Counted from the first letter of the stretch, positions 1 to 12,338 are shown. The stretch is DNA of 64,000 bases from Eutypa lata (GCA_022661535.1 JAKULF010000011.1:1240001-1304000), one strand, 5' to 3'. Translations and numbers: made by a program. The notes: generated by a model from the letters alone, not told the origin.

Positions 1-1671
1 GCTGTCATTTTCCTCTTTTTCAAACCTCCTCGGAAGCCCCAACGAAGCATCGTTACCACCATCCTGAGTCTAGACTTGCTCGGATGCGTCATATTTGTCG
101 GGGCTGTCTTCATGCTGCTCCTTGCTATGCAACAAGGGGGTCAGAACAATCCCTGGAATTCGGCGACCATCATTGGTCTCTTCGTTGGTGCTGGCGTGAC
201 AATGATTTTATTTGTGGTATGGGAGTGGCACAAAGGGGACGATGCTATGATCCCCGGACGGGTGACTACGAGACGAACCGTGATGTTCACTTGCTTGTTC
301 GTATTCTTCCACATGGGGTCTCTGACTATCTCGACATATTATCTCCCCGAATGGTTCCAAGTGGTCGAGGGTGTCGACCCTCTTCAAAGTGGTGTCCGTA
401 TGCTGCCAACGGTCATCACGCAAATAATAGCGACGTCTGTTGCTAGTCGCCTAGGTGAGTTCCATACCAATCAAATTGAAGTAAAGGGGAAAGGCTAACG
501 TATGTATGCAGCCTGGAGATTTAAGTACTATAACATCTGGTTCTTCCTTGCGCCAATTTTCATGGTCACTTCTAGTGTTCTATTGTTGCAGTTAGAGCTA
601 CTTACTAAGCTCTCGGAGCAGGGTAAACTTATATCCGGGGCTCCTATAATATATATAGATCTTCCTAGTCACCTATCCTTAGTTCTAGAGCTCCCCAGAC
701 AAAATTCACACTACGCTTTATGCCATACCCTGCTCCTAAATCAGTCTGTACGTGATATCTATAGTAAGTATTTCCTCGGTTCCTTTTTCTCTCCTTTCCC
801 TTCGTAGCTATCTCCAGTGGTTGTTGTGGTTTGAAGGCCAATGTTCAGAATAAAACCCCCGAAACATCTTCTAGATCATCCTAGGATAACCGTTAAGAAG
901 CAATTGCTAACTCCAGATATTTCAGTACGACATTCACTGCGTTTGGCACCCCTGAAGGTCACTGGATTGGGTTTCAGATAATACAGGGAGTTGGCGCTGG
1001 TTTCGGTATGCAGATGTCATCTCTTACCGTCCAGCTCGAATTAATGGACACTCCCGACCTTGTTCCCGTCGGAATTTCGCTAGTCACGTTCATGCAGTTC
1101 TTAGGGTCTTCGGTGCTCCAAGTTATTGCCGGGACCGTATTCAACAATCAGCTGTTTCAACAATTGTTGACGCATGCTGGACTTACCGTCTCTCAGGCCC
1201 GTGTAATGCTAGCGGGCGAGATTAACAACGTACGAAACATCGCTGAAGATAACTTTCCGGGAAAACTCAATCTCATCCTAGAGTCATATAATGCGGCTAT
1301 TACTGGAGTATTTGTATGTTCCCCATATTCATTATCTGTATCAGCATTAAAGAGTAGATGGGAATCATTATACTAACACAAATGCTCTGTAGTTCGTTCC
1401 AATTGCTGGCACGGCGCTAGCATTCTTTCTAGCTTTCGGCATTAAGTGGAATAGAATCCCAGATTCAGATGAGGCCATGGACAACTCCCAAGCCCCAGAA
1501 GCCAATCCAGAGGGAGGTCGGGCATCGCCGGTCTCATGGAGAGGATGCGGAATAGCTCTCAAGGATTTACCGTCATGGGACCGGATGAACCAACGTGAAC
1601 CTTCGACTGCACCTTCTACGGACTATGAAGGCCATGATGGGATAGAGGCTCGTAGTCATACTCCAGTATAG
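1..1671 (+). CDS. MFS drug:H+ antiporter (DHA type), 3' part
   Basis: The gene enters from the left edge; the reading frame is open from base 1 and the start lies outside. Likely exons are <1-454, 512-590, 926-1313 and 1393-1671; the joins preserve frame. The protein is a chain of hydrophobic segments. It includes the late-helix stretch ending GHWIGFQIIQGVGAGFG followed by MQMSSLTVQ, which is typical of 14-helix DHA efflux pumps of fungi. The last exon is a hydrophilic cytoplasmic tail ending at a TAG. Family members export toxins or drugs across the plasma membrane in exchange for protons. The odd point is the second intron: 335 nt with a weak GTTAGA donor, when the other introns are 57 and 79 nt. 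It may contain inserted DNA, or the gene may be damaged there. No stop interrupts the chosen exons. The family call is firm; the substrate is unknown. Confidence 0.8.
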
Positions 1672-2874
1672 TCCAGTATTATACAGCCTTGGACTGCTAG
1701 ATTTCTTGATAGATTTATAATCGAAATATAGTCGCAGCTCCACCTAGGTGCTACCACTTACTTCACTGTCTCAATATAGCACTGTCATTATATTGATAAT
1801 GAATTGCGAGTTCAAAATTTCCTCAATGCCAGCCCTCCATTAGATCCACCCTTTTATCAAATTCCTTCCAACAAAATACGGTTTAACGACTCGGATAAAT
1901 TAATTTCATCGCATTGAAATCCACGTGGTTACAAACAAATAACATTAACAAGTGACTACTAAATACCTATATAGGGAGACAGAGTTAACCGGAGGCTTGT
2001 TAAAGTTACATAGAGACACTTCTGCTCCCAAGTGTCTAGATTCGTTTTGAAACCCCTTTGAATAAGCCATGAGGCTTACTTTAACCCCGCGATGGGTACA
2101 TATACCTACATCTGTGCATTTCCGCTGTATATCCGCAGCTCTACTAGCTTGGGGAGTAGTAATATTACGCACTAATGCAGGTCAGATCTTTAAGAAGAGT
2201 TCATTTTATGACTGTCCTGGTTATCTAGAGCTATATGTTTATTTGTTCAACGTAGGTACGTAAGTGTACTTCCTATTCAGCGTAGAAGTTGAAGCTCAGT
2301 TTAAGCACTGAAGTTTAACTATAGCGTTGCTCACATAACGGACCTAAGTAATGTGGCAAGCGCGGAACGCCCCTCAACACCACCACACTTTCATTAGCGT
2401 ACAGTTATTACTCACCTTGCCCACCTACTACCGAAAAGTTCCGAATACAAATACAATATAATAGTATTTTCCTTGTCGCTTCAATGACTATTAAGGCCCC
2501 CTGCGAGACACAACAAAGCTATCCGAACCAGTAACTACGTGTTGCCTGTCCTTGAGTAGGCTGCCTTGTTCACGGGACTACGAATTCAGCCAAGGGAAAT
2601 TGCTTGCAATAGAGTCTGCTTGATAACTTTTCATAAACATAGGATCGTCAACTTAATTTCTTCAAGCGGCAATGAGACGGCCCGACAATCCTCGAAGAAT
2701 CGACGATCGCTCGTGTTTGCAGGGTGCTCAATGAGATGACGCCATGCAGACTTTGTTCGGCTACGCAGACTGTAATGGGCCAGATGGACAAGTATATAAA
2801 TTTTGCTTTCATCCACGGAGATCTCGACCGATTCTTGTCGATAATAGTAATTCTCATTCTTTCATACTTTTATC
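1672..2874. other. Spacer between MFS gene and GH27 gene
   Basis: No convincing coding sequence; the short open frames lack codon structure or splice support. A TATA-like run (tatataaa) lies near 2793, about 80 bases before the GH27 start codon, and may belong to its promoter. The region near 2020-2120 contains a 17-base word that recurs at 7826-7842 (see findings). Confidence 0.5.
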
Positions 2875-4473
2875 ATGGCACCTACAATCTCCTCCCTCCT
2901 CATCGCTGATAGTATTTTAGCTGCGGTGATTGTTCCCATTGCTTCACAATCTGGTTTGGAAGTTATCCAAATCTCGACAACCCCAAATGGATTCGACGCT
3001 CCCTCGCGAGGATGGAACTCCTTTGGAATCCAAGCCAACCCATCCACCGACCCCAGCTTCACATTTGACCAGGCCGGCGTCACTACCCAGTGCGATGTGC
3101 TCTCTACGAATACGGCCCTCAAAGCTTCGGGCTACGTGTACTGCAGTCTTGATTCTGGCTGGTCTGTAGGCGGCAACGGCGATGACTTCGGCCGCATCAT
3201 CGCTGATTCATCCAAATTTGACATTCCCAGCCTGGCAGATCACCTCCGTAAGCCCTGCCTGGCTTTCAAACTTTCATTCTACGCAACACACTCGTGAAAT
3301 CATAATAGAGCTGCTGTTTCTAGAGCAATTTCTGACTCCGGACTGGATTAGACGCCGAGGGACTTCTGCTGGGTGTTTATGTCGTACCCGGAGCTTTCAT
3401 TGCTGACGAGGCCAAGACCATCCTCGGCACGAGCGTCACCATCGGTTCAGTGTGTTCGGGCGATAACGGCCTCGCTCGCTGCAATTTCAACTACTCGGAC
3501 CCGGCGGTGCAGCAGTGGCATAACTCGGTTGTGGACCAGTTTGCCTCGTGGTAAGTGTCTCAAAATGGTGGATATCGCCCCAGTTATTTTGTGTAGAGCT
3601 AACACGAACGAAAATAGGGGGGTCGACTTCATTAAGCTGGATTTTATAACCCCCGGGTCCCCTTCAAATAGCGTAAACCTGCCCCCCGACTTAAGTGGCG
3701 AGGTAGTCGGCTATCACCAAGCTATTGCACAGTCAGACCGTCAGATACGCCTCGACATATCCTGGAAGCTAGACCGTTCGGAGCAGTTTTTCGACATCTG
3801 GGAGACAAACGCCGACTCGATGCGAACGGACCAGGACATCAACAACGGCGGTGCGGCAACGTTTGTGAACTGGGGGACAGTCCAGCGCGCCATCGACAAC
3901 TACCGGCAGTACACCACCACCGTTACAGAGACTAGTACGGCCCTAACCATATATCCGGACATGGACAATCTGTTCGTAGGCAATGCGGCTGTGGTCTCCG
4001 GTGTCACCGACGACGAACGACAAACCATTATGACGCACTGGCTCGGGGCCGCGGCAAACCTTATCATCGGCTCTGACTTAACCAACCTGGACGACTTTGG
4101 TTTGAATCTGCTTACAAACGCCGACGCACTGGCGGTCGCGGATTTCACCGCCGGCTTCCCCATACAGCCCCGCAACCCGGGAACAGGGGGCCATAGCGCG
4201 CAGCAGCTGCAGGCGTGGATTGCGGGCCCAGATTCCACGGGGGAGGCCGTCGTCGTGGTTGCGAACTACGGTCCGGATGAGGGGCAAGGCGGCTTCGGGA
4301 CGACGTTGTCTGGCACTCAGACCGTGACGGTGACGTGGGGGGATCTTGGTATCGATGGGTCGTTCTACGTCTTCGATGTGTGGGCTGGGGAAGATTTGGG
4401 GGTTGAAGATACGGAACTAGAGGTACAGCTTAGGGAAGGGCAAAGCGTTCTGTACAGGCTGAAGTCGTCATGA
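2875..4473 (+). CDS. Secreted GH27 alpha-galactosidase-like glycosidase
   Basis: Three exons, 2875-3247, 3352-3550 and 3618-4473, give 475 aa. The first intron restores the family string DHLHAEGLLLGVYVVPGAF and the second restores WGVDFIKLDF, so the splicing is well supported. Residues 1-25 form a hydrophobic secretion signal. The GH27 barrel starts around SRGWNSFG (about residue 45). The likely nucleophile is D199 in KLDF and the likely acid/base is D264 in RTDQDI. A beta-sandwich-like C-terminal domain follows. Family members remove terminal alpha-galactose (or, in some branches, related sugars) from plant galactomannans and oligosaccharides outside the cell. This one belongs to the fungal group with CSLDSGWSVGG and VCSGDNG signatures; alpha-N-acetylgalactosaminidase or beta-arabinopyranosidase activity cannot be excluded. 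Nothing looks broken. Confidence 0.9.
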
Positions 4474-5018
4474 TAGACAGTAGATATTCACTTTCTTGGC
4501 CACCGAGATCAACCACTTCCCTAAAATGGCCAAGAATGACTTAGTTTGAATGGGAAGAGAATGTGGTCGGCGATCGGGTAGGAACGGAGACCTTGATAAG
4601 GTCGATGTATTTTCATATATGAAGCTGGAAAGACGAACTCAGTTTATCTATGCTATAACCATAACTTTCACGGAGCTATATTTCTTAAAGATATTCCGGA
4701 CAAAACAAAGACAGGGCTTAATATGACAAGCCTAAGAACCAAACAGGATCTTATTCGGAGCTCATAATAAACAACGATATTATTTTGCAACAAACTCCCA
4801 ACAGGTTCTTCATTACAAAGAATATTCCAAACATTTATCGTACGAAATAATAATGTCCAACTGGATTAAACTACCTTCCACATATCTAAACGCCTCAGCT
4901 AGCTTCACATAATAGAAGGCATAAATTTTTATATATGGCTGTATAAAGTCAGGGTGGGATTAATGTAGACCCCTACGAATGTACTAGATTCAGGTAATAC
5001 TGATGATGTTACCATTGT
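4474..5018. other. AT-rich spacer, no gene seen
   Basis: Low-complexity, AT-rich sequence with no open frame of note. It holds the 3' flank of the GH27 gene and the presumed promoter of the small gene at 5019. Nothing else is recognisable. Confidence 0.5.
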
Positions 5019-5447
5019 ATGGTCAAGACGACGTGGATGGATATCCGAACTGGAAAGGCACGTCGCGAGAAGTGCGCCGTTTGGGAATGGTTTTCGGAGT
5101 ATTGGGAGTGGAAGCAGCAGGGAGGCATCGTCCGGAGAGTAGCTTACGGAAAAGAGTGTGTGCTCATCAACTTAGCTGCGGCGAAAGTCTGTCTAGAGGC
5201 CCAGGATCATACGTGCACTGAGGCTCCATTCCTCAAGTAAGTTTCTCATTTTCAGGCAAATAATTTCTGCTTCTACTTGCGTTTCTCTCCCAGATATCTG
5301 TATTACTATGCTTTGAGCCAGAAATCTCATTTCCAACCCCGTATGTAATGGAAGTGAGGGCTAATTAAATGGTTCCATCACAGAGTCTTCGAAATTGACA
5401 GACCCTGGGTCCCATTGGAGTGCCCAGACGAGGACGACTGGAGATAA
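5019..5447 (+). CDS. Small protein of unknown function, 108 aa
   Basis: Not recognised. A three-exon model, 5019-5236, 5294-5340 and 5386-5447, keeps frame and gives 108 aa. The introns are 57 nt (GTAAGT...CCCAG) and 45 nt (GTATGT...CAGAG). An alternative donor (GTAATG at 5346) with an acceptor two bases earlier also stays in frame. The protein is rich in Trp, Tyr and charged residues (for example WEWFSEYWEW near residue 27, and KYLYYYALSQK just after the first intron) and ends in an acidic tail, PDEDDWR. No signal peptide or membrane segment is visible. Its stop lies five bases from the stop of the CorA-like gene on the other strand. The splice signals and the non-random protein argue for a real gene, but it could be a fragment of a longer one. 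Confidence 0.45.
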
Positions 5448-5452
5448 TGAAA

Positions 5453-7020
5453 TTATGTTATACCACGCCTTCTCCTATTTCTTACCATGGCAACTATACG
5501 CGGCTGCTGCTCGCTATGTGTCCACCAATACCACGCCAAGGCGAGGATACCGACAACAAGCGTTAGGGGTATGGATATAGACCACAAAGTTCCGAACAGG
5601 GGGCTCGTCTGAATTAGCCAATTGTCTTCATTCACGCTCGATAAGAACAGCTGGCTCCCAGCGATTGTCGCTACCGTGGTGGTAGGTAGGAATAGCAACG
5701 TGATAGCAGCAATGATCTTCATGGAACTCGAATCTTGAAGCATCACCATCGAGTCCTGCTGAGTCACCATATTGAATGCGAGGTTGATGGCGTTGTCTAT
5801 CCGCTTGGAAAGACTCCGAAGCCTTAGATCGGTAGATTTGAACAGAGAGTGACGATACAATAAGTTAGATCGTAGTTGGGAAGATATGCTTGTCGATGTC
5901 AACGTCGTAGTGGTACTCCCTGATCCAGTCCGTTCCAGCCCAGCGCTACTTGAAGAGTTCTTGGAATCGAGCTCTGCGATTATGCGATCAACTAGGAGGA
6001 GACAGGATTCAACCGCCTCTGCCAAGTGTGTTATATGCTTTGCGACATTATGCAGTTCTACAAAGGGCATCTTCATCCCTATATTTCGTTGTTTATCGCG
6101 AGAATAGGAAAGAGTCAACGTTTGCTATTTGCATTAGCGTTTTATATTTATATTCATGTAATAGCGAAACTTACATGTTCCAAAGCACCAAAAATACTAT
6201 TCATCTTCCACACGTTCTCGTCTACATTGTGAAACAGACCATCGAGGACGATGTCGAGCAGCACGTACGGCTCTGATATGGCATCACTGTGCGAGGTGCT
6301 ACGAGCTGTGAATCTCTTCAATCGAGCTTCGACGTGCGGCGTGGCTCCGAAGCATGTAAGGGTCGTGCCGCCACCGGAGGCCGTTCGTAAAAAGAAGCCA
6401 GACCGCACATAGCTATAGTCAGCCTGCGGCAGGGGCGGTTGGCTACTTGGGTAATTTCTCAGGTGTCGCGTCGCCGCGACGTCAGCATCCGGATGGTAGG
6501 CGACCTCGGGATTCCCCTTGTTATCAGATATGGTGATGTGCTTGCACAGGAAATGAAACCAGGTGCTGCTGCCCTCCGCGTCCGCAATGGCGCCGAAACT
6601 GTGACTAACAGAGGAAACACGTTCAGTGCTGAAGGCCGATGGGATGTTTAGCACTCTAAAAATATCGAGAAATTGCTGTTTGGAGTTGAGCAGGGGCAGA
6701 TCAAGCGGTGCCAGTCTGAGGTTTCAAGTTAGCATCTACAGGCTCAGCCCTATGTATGAAGTTTGTAGTCCACCTACATAATGCGCAAGTCGCAAGGAGC
6801 CACCAAACTATCATAGTCTATGGGGCCTTGTATCCATGGTCTGTTGGGAATATCTACATCGTTAGACCTTTACCACGCTTTATAGGAAACCAAGTGCCTA
6901 CTTACTTGGTTTACTCTCCCATACTTCAAGAACAAAAGGCCGTGGTTGGCGCGGAAGTAATTCTTCGTCAGCTGCCTTTGCAAAAACTTCATGTGGGGTT
7001 AATGGCTCTATCCAGGACAT
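5453..7020 (-). CDS. CorA-like membrane protein (fungal Mg2+ transporter-like)
   Basis: Four exons on the minus strand, 7020-6906, 6853-6778, 6715-6175 and 6124-5453, give 467 aa. Introns of 50-62 nt have GTAAGT or GTAGGT donors, and the first two have clear branch points. The N-terminal soluble half includes VRSGFFLR and TLTCFGA, strings typical of the fungal CorA-like family. Two membrane helices lie near residues 379-398 (starting MKIIAAITLLFLP) and 425-446, and a basic tail follows. CorA proteins form homopentameric channels for Mg2+ or other divalent ions. This fungal branch has FLPTTTVAT where classical CorA has its GMN loop region, so ion transport is inferred, not shown. The start ATG at 7020 (MSWIEPLTP) is the first in frame; upstream codons lack an ATG. 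Confidence 0.82.
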
Positions 7021-8062
7021 CTTGAGAATAAAGTTTGTTCGATCCTTTGCTTGTCTCTTGTCAAACTTGCTCTGGATCGTGCTAGGACACAATAGCCATG
7101 AAATACCACTAGAAGGTCACATGACGGATGGTACTCCTGATATTCCCCGGGGCCGATTGGGGTATGTTCTAGAATGCATAAGCTTGGCGTTCCACGACCC
7201 TGACGCCACAGTTCCATTGATGTGGTTAGTATAGATTACATGGCGTTGGGTTATTTCAGCTTTTCGGTCTCCCCACCAATAAGGATTTATTTAAGGACCT
7301 ACAAAGTTCCTATAAATAATCATGACTATGTACATACTAGGCACAAAAGCCCTCTTCGTTTTCCGTGATGGTAGACTCTCCACGCCGTACGAGCCTAGGA
7401 CGTGATTCGGTTTCCGGGTCTCTTGTCTCAGCTGTAACTCGAGGTTCGCAAGGCGGCCAATCAAAGGAGAGAACCGACCGAAACATTGCTTTTCCCCCCT
7501 TGCATATGCATAGGGTCAGCTGGTCGAGACGCGGACTATGATTCAGCCGTCTTAGTTGTGGCAGACAATAACGCGTTGTGATGTTGTGGATGACAGATCA
7601 GGAGGTTGGATAAAACTTTAGCTACAGGATTACACTGTCAATATATTGACAATTCTGTGACAGATTCCATACTGTGGCTTTGATGCCCATATTTGGTTGG
7701 TCTAGCTTGATAGAAATGGTAATCTGGCTTACTACCACGTTTTATACTAACCAGCACGGAGTCAGCTATATGCACGTGGGGTTACACGAACCACTCTAGC
7801 CCTAGGCATTTTTACTGTTCTGGAATGTCTAGATTCGTTTTGGACCACGGGTGCCATACCCGGATGTGGCTACCTACATCTAGGACAAATTGTTCTATCG
7901 GGACAAGAGGGTAAGGTAGACTAAGGGGGCATGGACTATACAAAAGACAACAACAGCCCCAGTCTGGCAGGACGCTGCGACTCGGTACTTCTCGACCCAC
8001 AACACAATCTGAACATCATCGTCTCATGCCCATATTAATCTAAACCTTCACAACAGAGAATA
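7021..8062. other. Divergent promoter region of CorA-like and HET-like genes
   Basis: About 1.04 kb between two divergently transcribed genes. No coding sequence is supported. A 17-base word at 7826-7842 also occurs at 2033-2049, and both are followed at similar distance by tacctacatct, suggesting a worn repeat. Confidence 0.45.
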
Positions 8063-11000
8063 ATGGTAATAGTGCAATCCATCCCACATAATCGCTAGGA
8101 AGCTAACAACCTCGAAAGGCGGACAAGCACGGAGGATCCTACGATCCGAACTCGGTGGGTTATTGTTATGCATATTCTATAATGGCCGTCGCTAATATCC
8201 CTACAGCATCGTCCAGAATCTTCAAGTCCATCGAGACATGGAGGGGCCTATGTCCCTCCTATTCCAAACCAAGTGAGAAACCGTAAAGAGAAAAGCAGGT
8301 TATTGTAGACCGCACATACTGATACAAACTAGTCAACAAGTCCCGTGTATGCGTATCCTTCCGATTCGCATACTCCACAGTCTGTAACTCCGCCGACTCC
8401 CGCCTACCGGAGTCAACCTCAACCTCAAGTCCCTACCATCAGTTACGTTCAAGACGCATCTAGTGGCCAATATGAGTCCAAACAGCCTTACGTTACGCAG
8501 TACTATGCTGCTGCTCCTCCTACCCAACAGGTGCGATACTTCGGTGCGTGATAGACAGGATACCACTAACACCGTAACAGCCACAGTTCTATACCGCCCA
8601 GGGAGCACAATATGGACAGGCACAGGCACCAACCCAAGAAGGGGTATTTGTAAAGCTCTTCCGCGGCTGCATCTGTTTTTAGTCTGAATAATAACAAGAA
8701 CATTAGCAAAAGTCCATACCTACGACCCAGACCGCGGCCGTCGTGAATGAACAGCTGTTCCAGCCTTCCGTAAACTTCCCCATCTCTCCTTAAAATTCAC
8801 ATTAAGTCCATCATCCGTGTCATCATGGTAGGTACATTTTCACTAACACACCGACTCTCTCACGAAATGAGAAAAACAGACACCCAAGGAATTCCCCATG
8901 AACCTCAAGGCGTGGCAGCACATCTTCGGGCCGCAGAAACTACACATACGGTGGATCTCGACGCACTACATCAAGCTTCCCGGGTGGAAGTACGAGTCTT
9001 CGCAGACGTTCCGGCACCGTGACTTCGCCGGGCGCGTCAAGGAGAAGCCCCTCGAGGACCGGTACCTGCACCACGAGACAGGGGAGCTCCGCAAGCTCAT
9101 CGTCGCCTGCAGCGATGACCTATTCGAGGGTCAAGACACCACAACGTGGCGCCGCACGTACATCCGCATGGTCTCGCCCCTCCAGGTGCGCATCGCCACC
9201 TGGGTCATCGACTTCAGCTACGACCCCAAGAGCTGGGACGACTGGTGGATCATGCTGCTGCGAGCGCTTCCCGCTGCCTTCGCTATGTCCTTCTTCGTAA
9301 GTTTCTTCATCACCCTTACTATACGTATATCCATTGTATCGAAAGTATCCCGCTGATCCATGAGCCTTTTCTCAAAAAATTAGTTCTGGAACGGCTCACC
9401 AGAGCGTTGGCAATTCAACGGCTGCTACGCGCCGGTGCCGTACCAGTACTACGGAACGCCGAAGGTGTGGAGTAACCACCTGGAAAACCGGGTGGGCACA
9501 TCGCTGCTGGCGCGAAACAACGACGTGTACCGGATGCTGAAGCCGCGACACCTGTGCTTCCTGCGAAAGCCCTTCGACGACGAGCTGCAGGGAATCGACG
9601 TGCGCGCCGTGGCTGACTGGGAGGTCGCGGACGGTGCCGACTCGAACCTCAGCTACATTTTCATCGCGTACTCGACTGAGCACTTCAGCCACGACTCCGA
9701 CGCCGACCTGAACGCCCTGCACGTTATTGCCGAGACGGCTGCAAGGGCCGCCAAGGTCCCGGCTTACTGGGTTGCTGCAAGCTGCATGACGGATCCGCAG
9801 GAGCTTGAGTCTGATGTAAGATTTACCTCTCCCGTTGAACCCCGTAAAACGATTATCGGTTATACATACACCCCCCATTCTTCCGTAAATATATACGTAT
9901 CAATACACGCTCAGTATAGGCCCAGAAGCTAAGAAGCATGCGGATACCTACAGGTCTACCGCATCTCCGACGTCCTCCGTGGCGCAACGGGTATGATAAT
10001 TGCCGTAGGCCAGCCCAAATCATCCTACTCCAGCAGCAGCGGCAAGATGACGACGGACTCCCTGCTCGCACAATGGGGGTCGCGGATGTGGACATTTCCC
10101 GAAGTGCTGCTCAGTCCCGGCCGGGACATCGCCGTATATACCAAGGGCGGGAACCTAAGGGCGCCTCTGCGAGTCAGCAAGAACCAGTTCGCGGGGCGCG
10201 TCTGGGGCGAGACCGACGCGACCGAGTCCCGCCAGCTCGTCGACCACTACCTCGGGAACCTGGGGCTCAGCCGGCTCGAGCTGGCAGTCACCGCTCTCAA
10301 GTGCTTGTTTAACAGGTATACGACGGAGCACTTGCCCGGTGACCAGGCCTACGCGCTGATGGGCCTCTTGAGGATGAGGCCCCAGGTCGACCAGACCGAT
10401 ACGCCGTTTCAGGCATTCGCGAGGTGAGTAAAAAGAGATTTCACTGCCTAATATTTTTTCCCTCACTTCGTGCTATTGCAAGAGTAGTTAGTCAGCATAA
10501 TATTGACAAACTAACCCAAATCCACCCACAGATTGTCTCTCGCCAACGACTCGGACAAGCTCCTCGAGCGCTACCTCTGCACGCTGCCCGCGTCGCCGAC
10601 GCAGCCCTGGTACGACATGGCGGACGCGTACCACTCGCGGCTCTGGGACATCGAGCCGTACTGCCAGGTGGCGGCGATCTGCGAGCGGGACACGATCGTG
10701 CTGGACGGGGCGCGCGGGGCCAGCATCCGGTGGAAGTCGTTCTTCCCCGTGGGGTTCACGACGGGGTTCAGCTGGAAGCGGTCGTTCGCGGTGCTCTGCA
10801 TGCAGAACAACGGGACCATCTTCGTCGTGGCGATCGTGCTGCTGAGCGCGAGCATGGGGAACCCGGCGCTGGTGGTCGTCGGGCTCGTGGCGCTGCTGCT
10901 CGCCCTCGCCGTCTGGGTCCACAGCCCCACCCTGATCCGCACCACGTACGGCGGCAAGCTGGCCGAGGTCCAGGCCGCGCTGTTCGGCTTCGAGGGCTAC

Positions 11001-11630
11001 GTGAACGCCCCGGCCGTCGAGCGGTCCATCTTCGGCGGCTGCTTTGGCCGCCTCGGGTGGAGCGTCAACGGCAGCCCGCTGAGCCGGTCGACTGTTAATG
11101 AGTTTGGCGAGCGCATTGGTGTTGATCCTACTAAGGACCCAGCTGTGCGGCAACTTGTCGAGGACTCAAAGCACGCGAGGCCAGGTGATATGAGGGTACG
11201 TAACATGAATCCGCTCTGACCCTTGTTATCTTATCTTGCCCTCTATCCTGTCCTACCATACTCTACCACCATATCAACCAACCTTATCCTCCACGTATTC
11301 TATACCTAACAAAACCTCTCACTAACCTCCGTTTCTTCCCACCCGCAGATCTTCACCCTAGTAGACACCTACAGTATGGAATTGACCATGTTCCAAGCGG
11401 CGCGTCCGCCCACCTGCATCTTCCTGTGCGCGAGCGAGGGTGGCATGCAGAGGGCCGTCGCCTGCTCGTACGACTGGACGACCCAGACCATGTACCGCGA
11501 GACGGTGCTGCGGATGCCGACGACGGCGCTGAACCGGATGGATCGCGTTCCGCGGTTCCGGGTCGGAATCCAGCGGCCCGAGATGCCGTCTCGGCCGGTT
11601 GCTCCCGCGGTTGCTGGTGCCGCTGTCTGA
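8063..11630 (+). CDS. HET-like large membrane protein with P/Q/S/Y-rich N-terminus
   Basis: An 11-exon model, all joins in phase, gives 897 aa: 8063-8065, 8119-8154, 8207-8272, 8333-8530, 8581-8643, 8707-8769, 8880-9296, 9384-9815, 9954-10423, 10532-11195 and 11349-11630. The first exon is only the ATG. Residues 1-135 are low-complexity, rich in Pro, Gln, Ser and Tyr. Then comes a conserved block starting LKAWQHIFGP, and a hydrophobic stretch near 268-285. A HET-like part follows: NLSYIFIAYS (about 371-380), DVYRISDVLRG, and WGSRMWTFPE (467-476, the counterpart of the HET motif RxWTLQE). Two more membrane segments lie at about 678-712. HET domains trigger cell death in heterokaryon incompatibility; here the fold is inferred from motif order only. 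The GC-rich exons 7-11 differ in composition from the spacers. The five small 5' exons are less certain than the rest. Confidence 0.7.
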
Positions 11631-12338
11631 CCCGAAAGATGGTGTTGGTAATGATAATGTTGGTAGTTGATGTGTTACTAGATTTCCTTCTCTATGTCGG
11701 GGAGGATTTGTCTTGGTTGTAATTTAGTCGTACTGATCAGGAATGATTCTTACCTTGTTTAACTTAATAGTCAATGCAAATAATGTTTGTTATACTTGAT
11801 GTGGAAATGAGACTCGCCGTTCAGCCTAAAATATAATATTCGATCCCGTATTAAGTCAAATGTATGAACGTAATCTCAAAGCTTCTTTAATAACCATCTA
11901 ACAACCTATTCTCGTGTATGCCATACATCTATCGTAACTCGTCGTCGGGACAAGGTGTAGTAGTAAGTGGGTAAAATCTACAACATTACGCGCCCAAATC
12001 ATTAAATGTACCGTCTATCCACCATGAAAAGAATTGAAACAATGCACATTATGATGAGGTAGACCATGCAAGACAAAAAACGCCGTGTACAATGCCTCGA
12101 CAGATGATAACCATTGGTGCCAGCCACTCTTCTTCCATTCCCTCTTTCTTATTCTTCTCGTCCAGCGCCCTCAAGGGAAACAGAAAATTTTTATCGTATT
12201 AACCTCCTCCGGGAGGTGGAATCGCCAGCCATGCATTCAATGCTTCGGTTAAAAAGGATACAGGTGAGTATCGATAGAAATGAAGGCGTCGAAGATTAAT
12301 GACACAAGTTGTCAATGTGGCGTATGGTAATAGTCAGG
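11631..12338. other. Spacer between convergent genes
   Basis: 3' flanks of the HET-like gene (+) and the GH72 gene (-). No supported coding sequence; AT-rich with no repeat structure I can see. Confidence 0.5.

Noticed and set aside
10424..11153. Long open frames on both strands (224 and 221 codons) over the HET-like gene
   Set aside because: They are shadows caused by high GC; composition is Arg/Ala/Gly/Pro-biased, while the third frame gives the conserved spliced protein.
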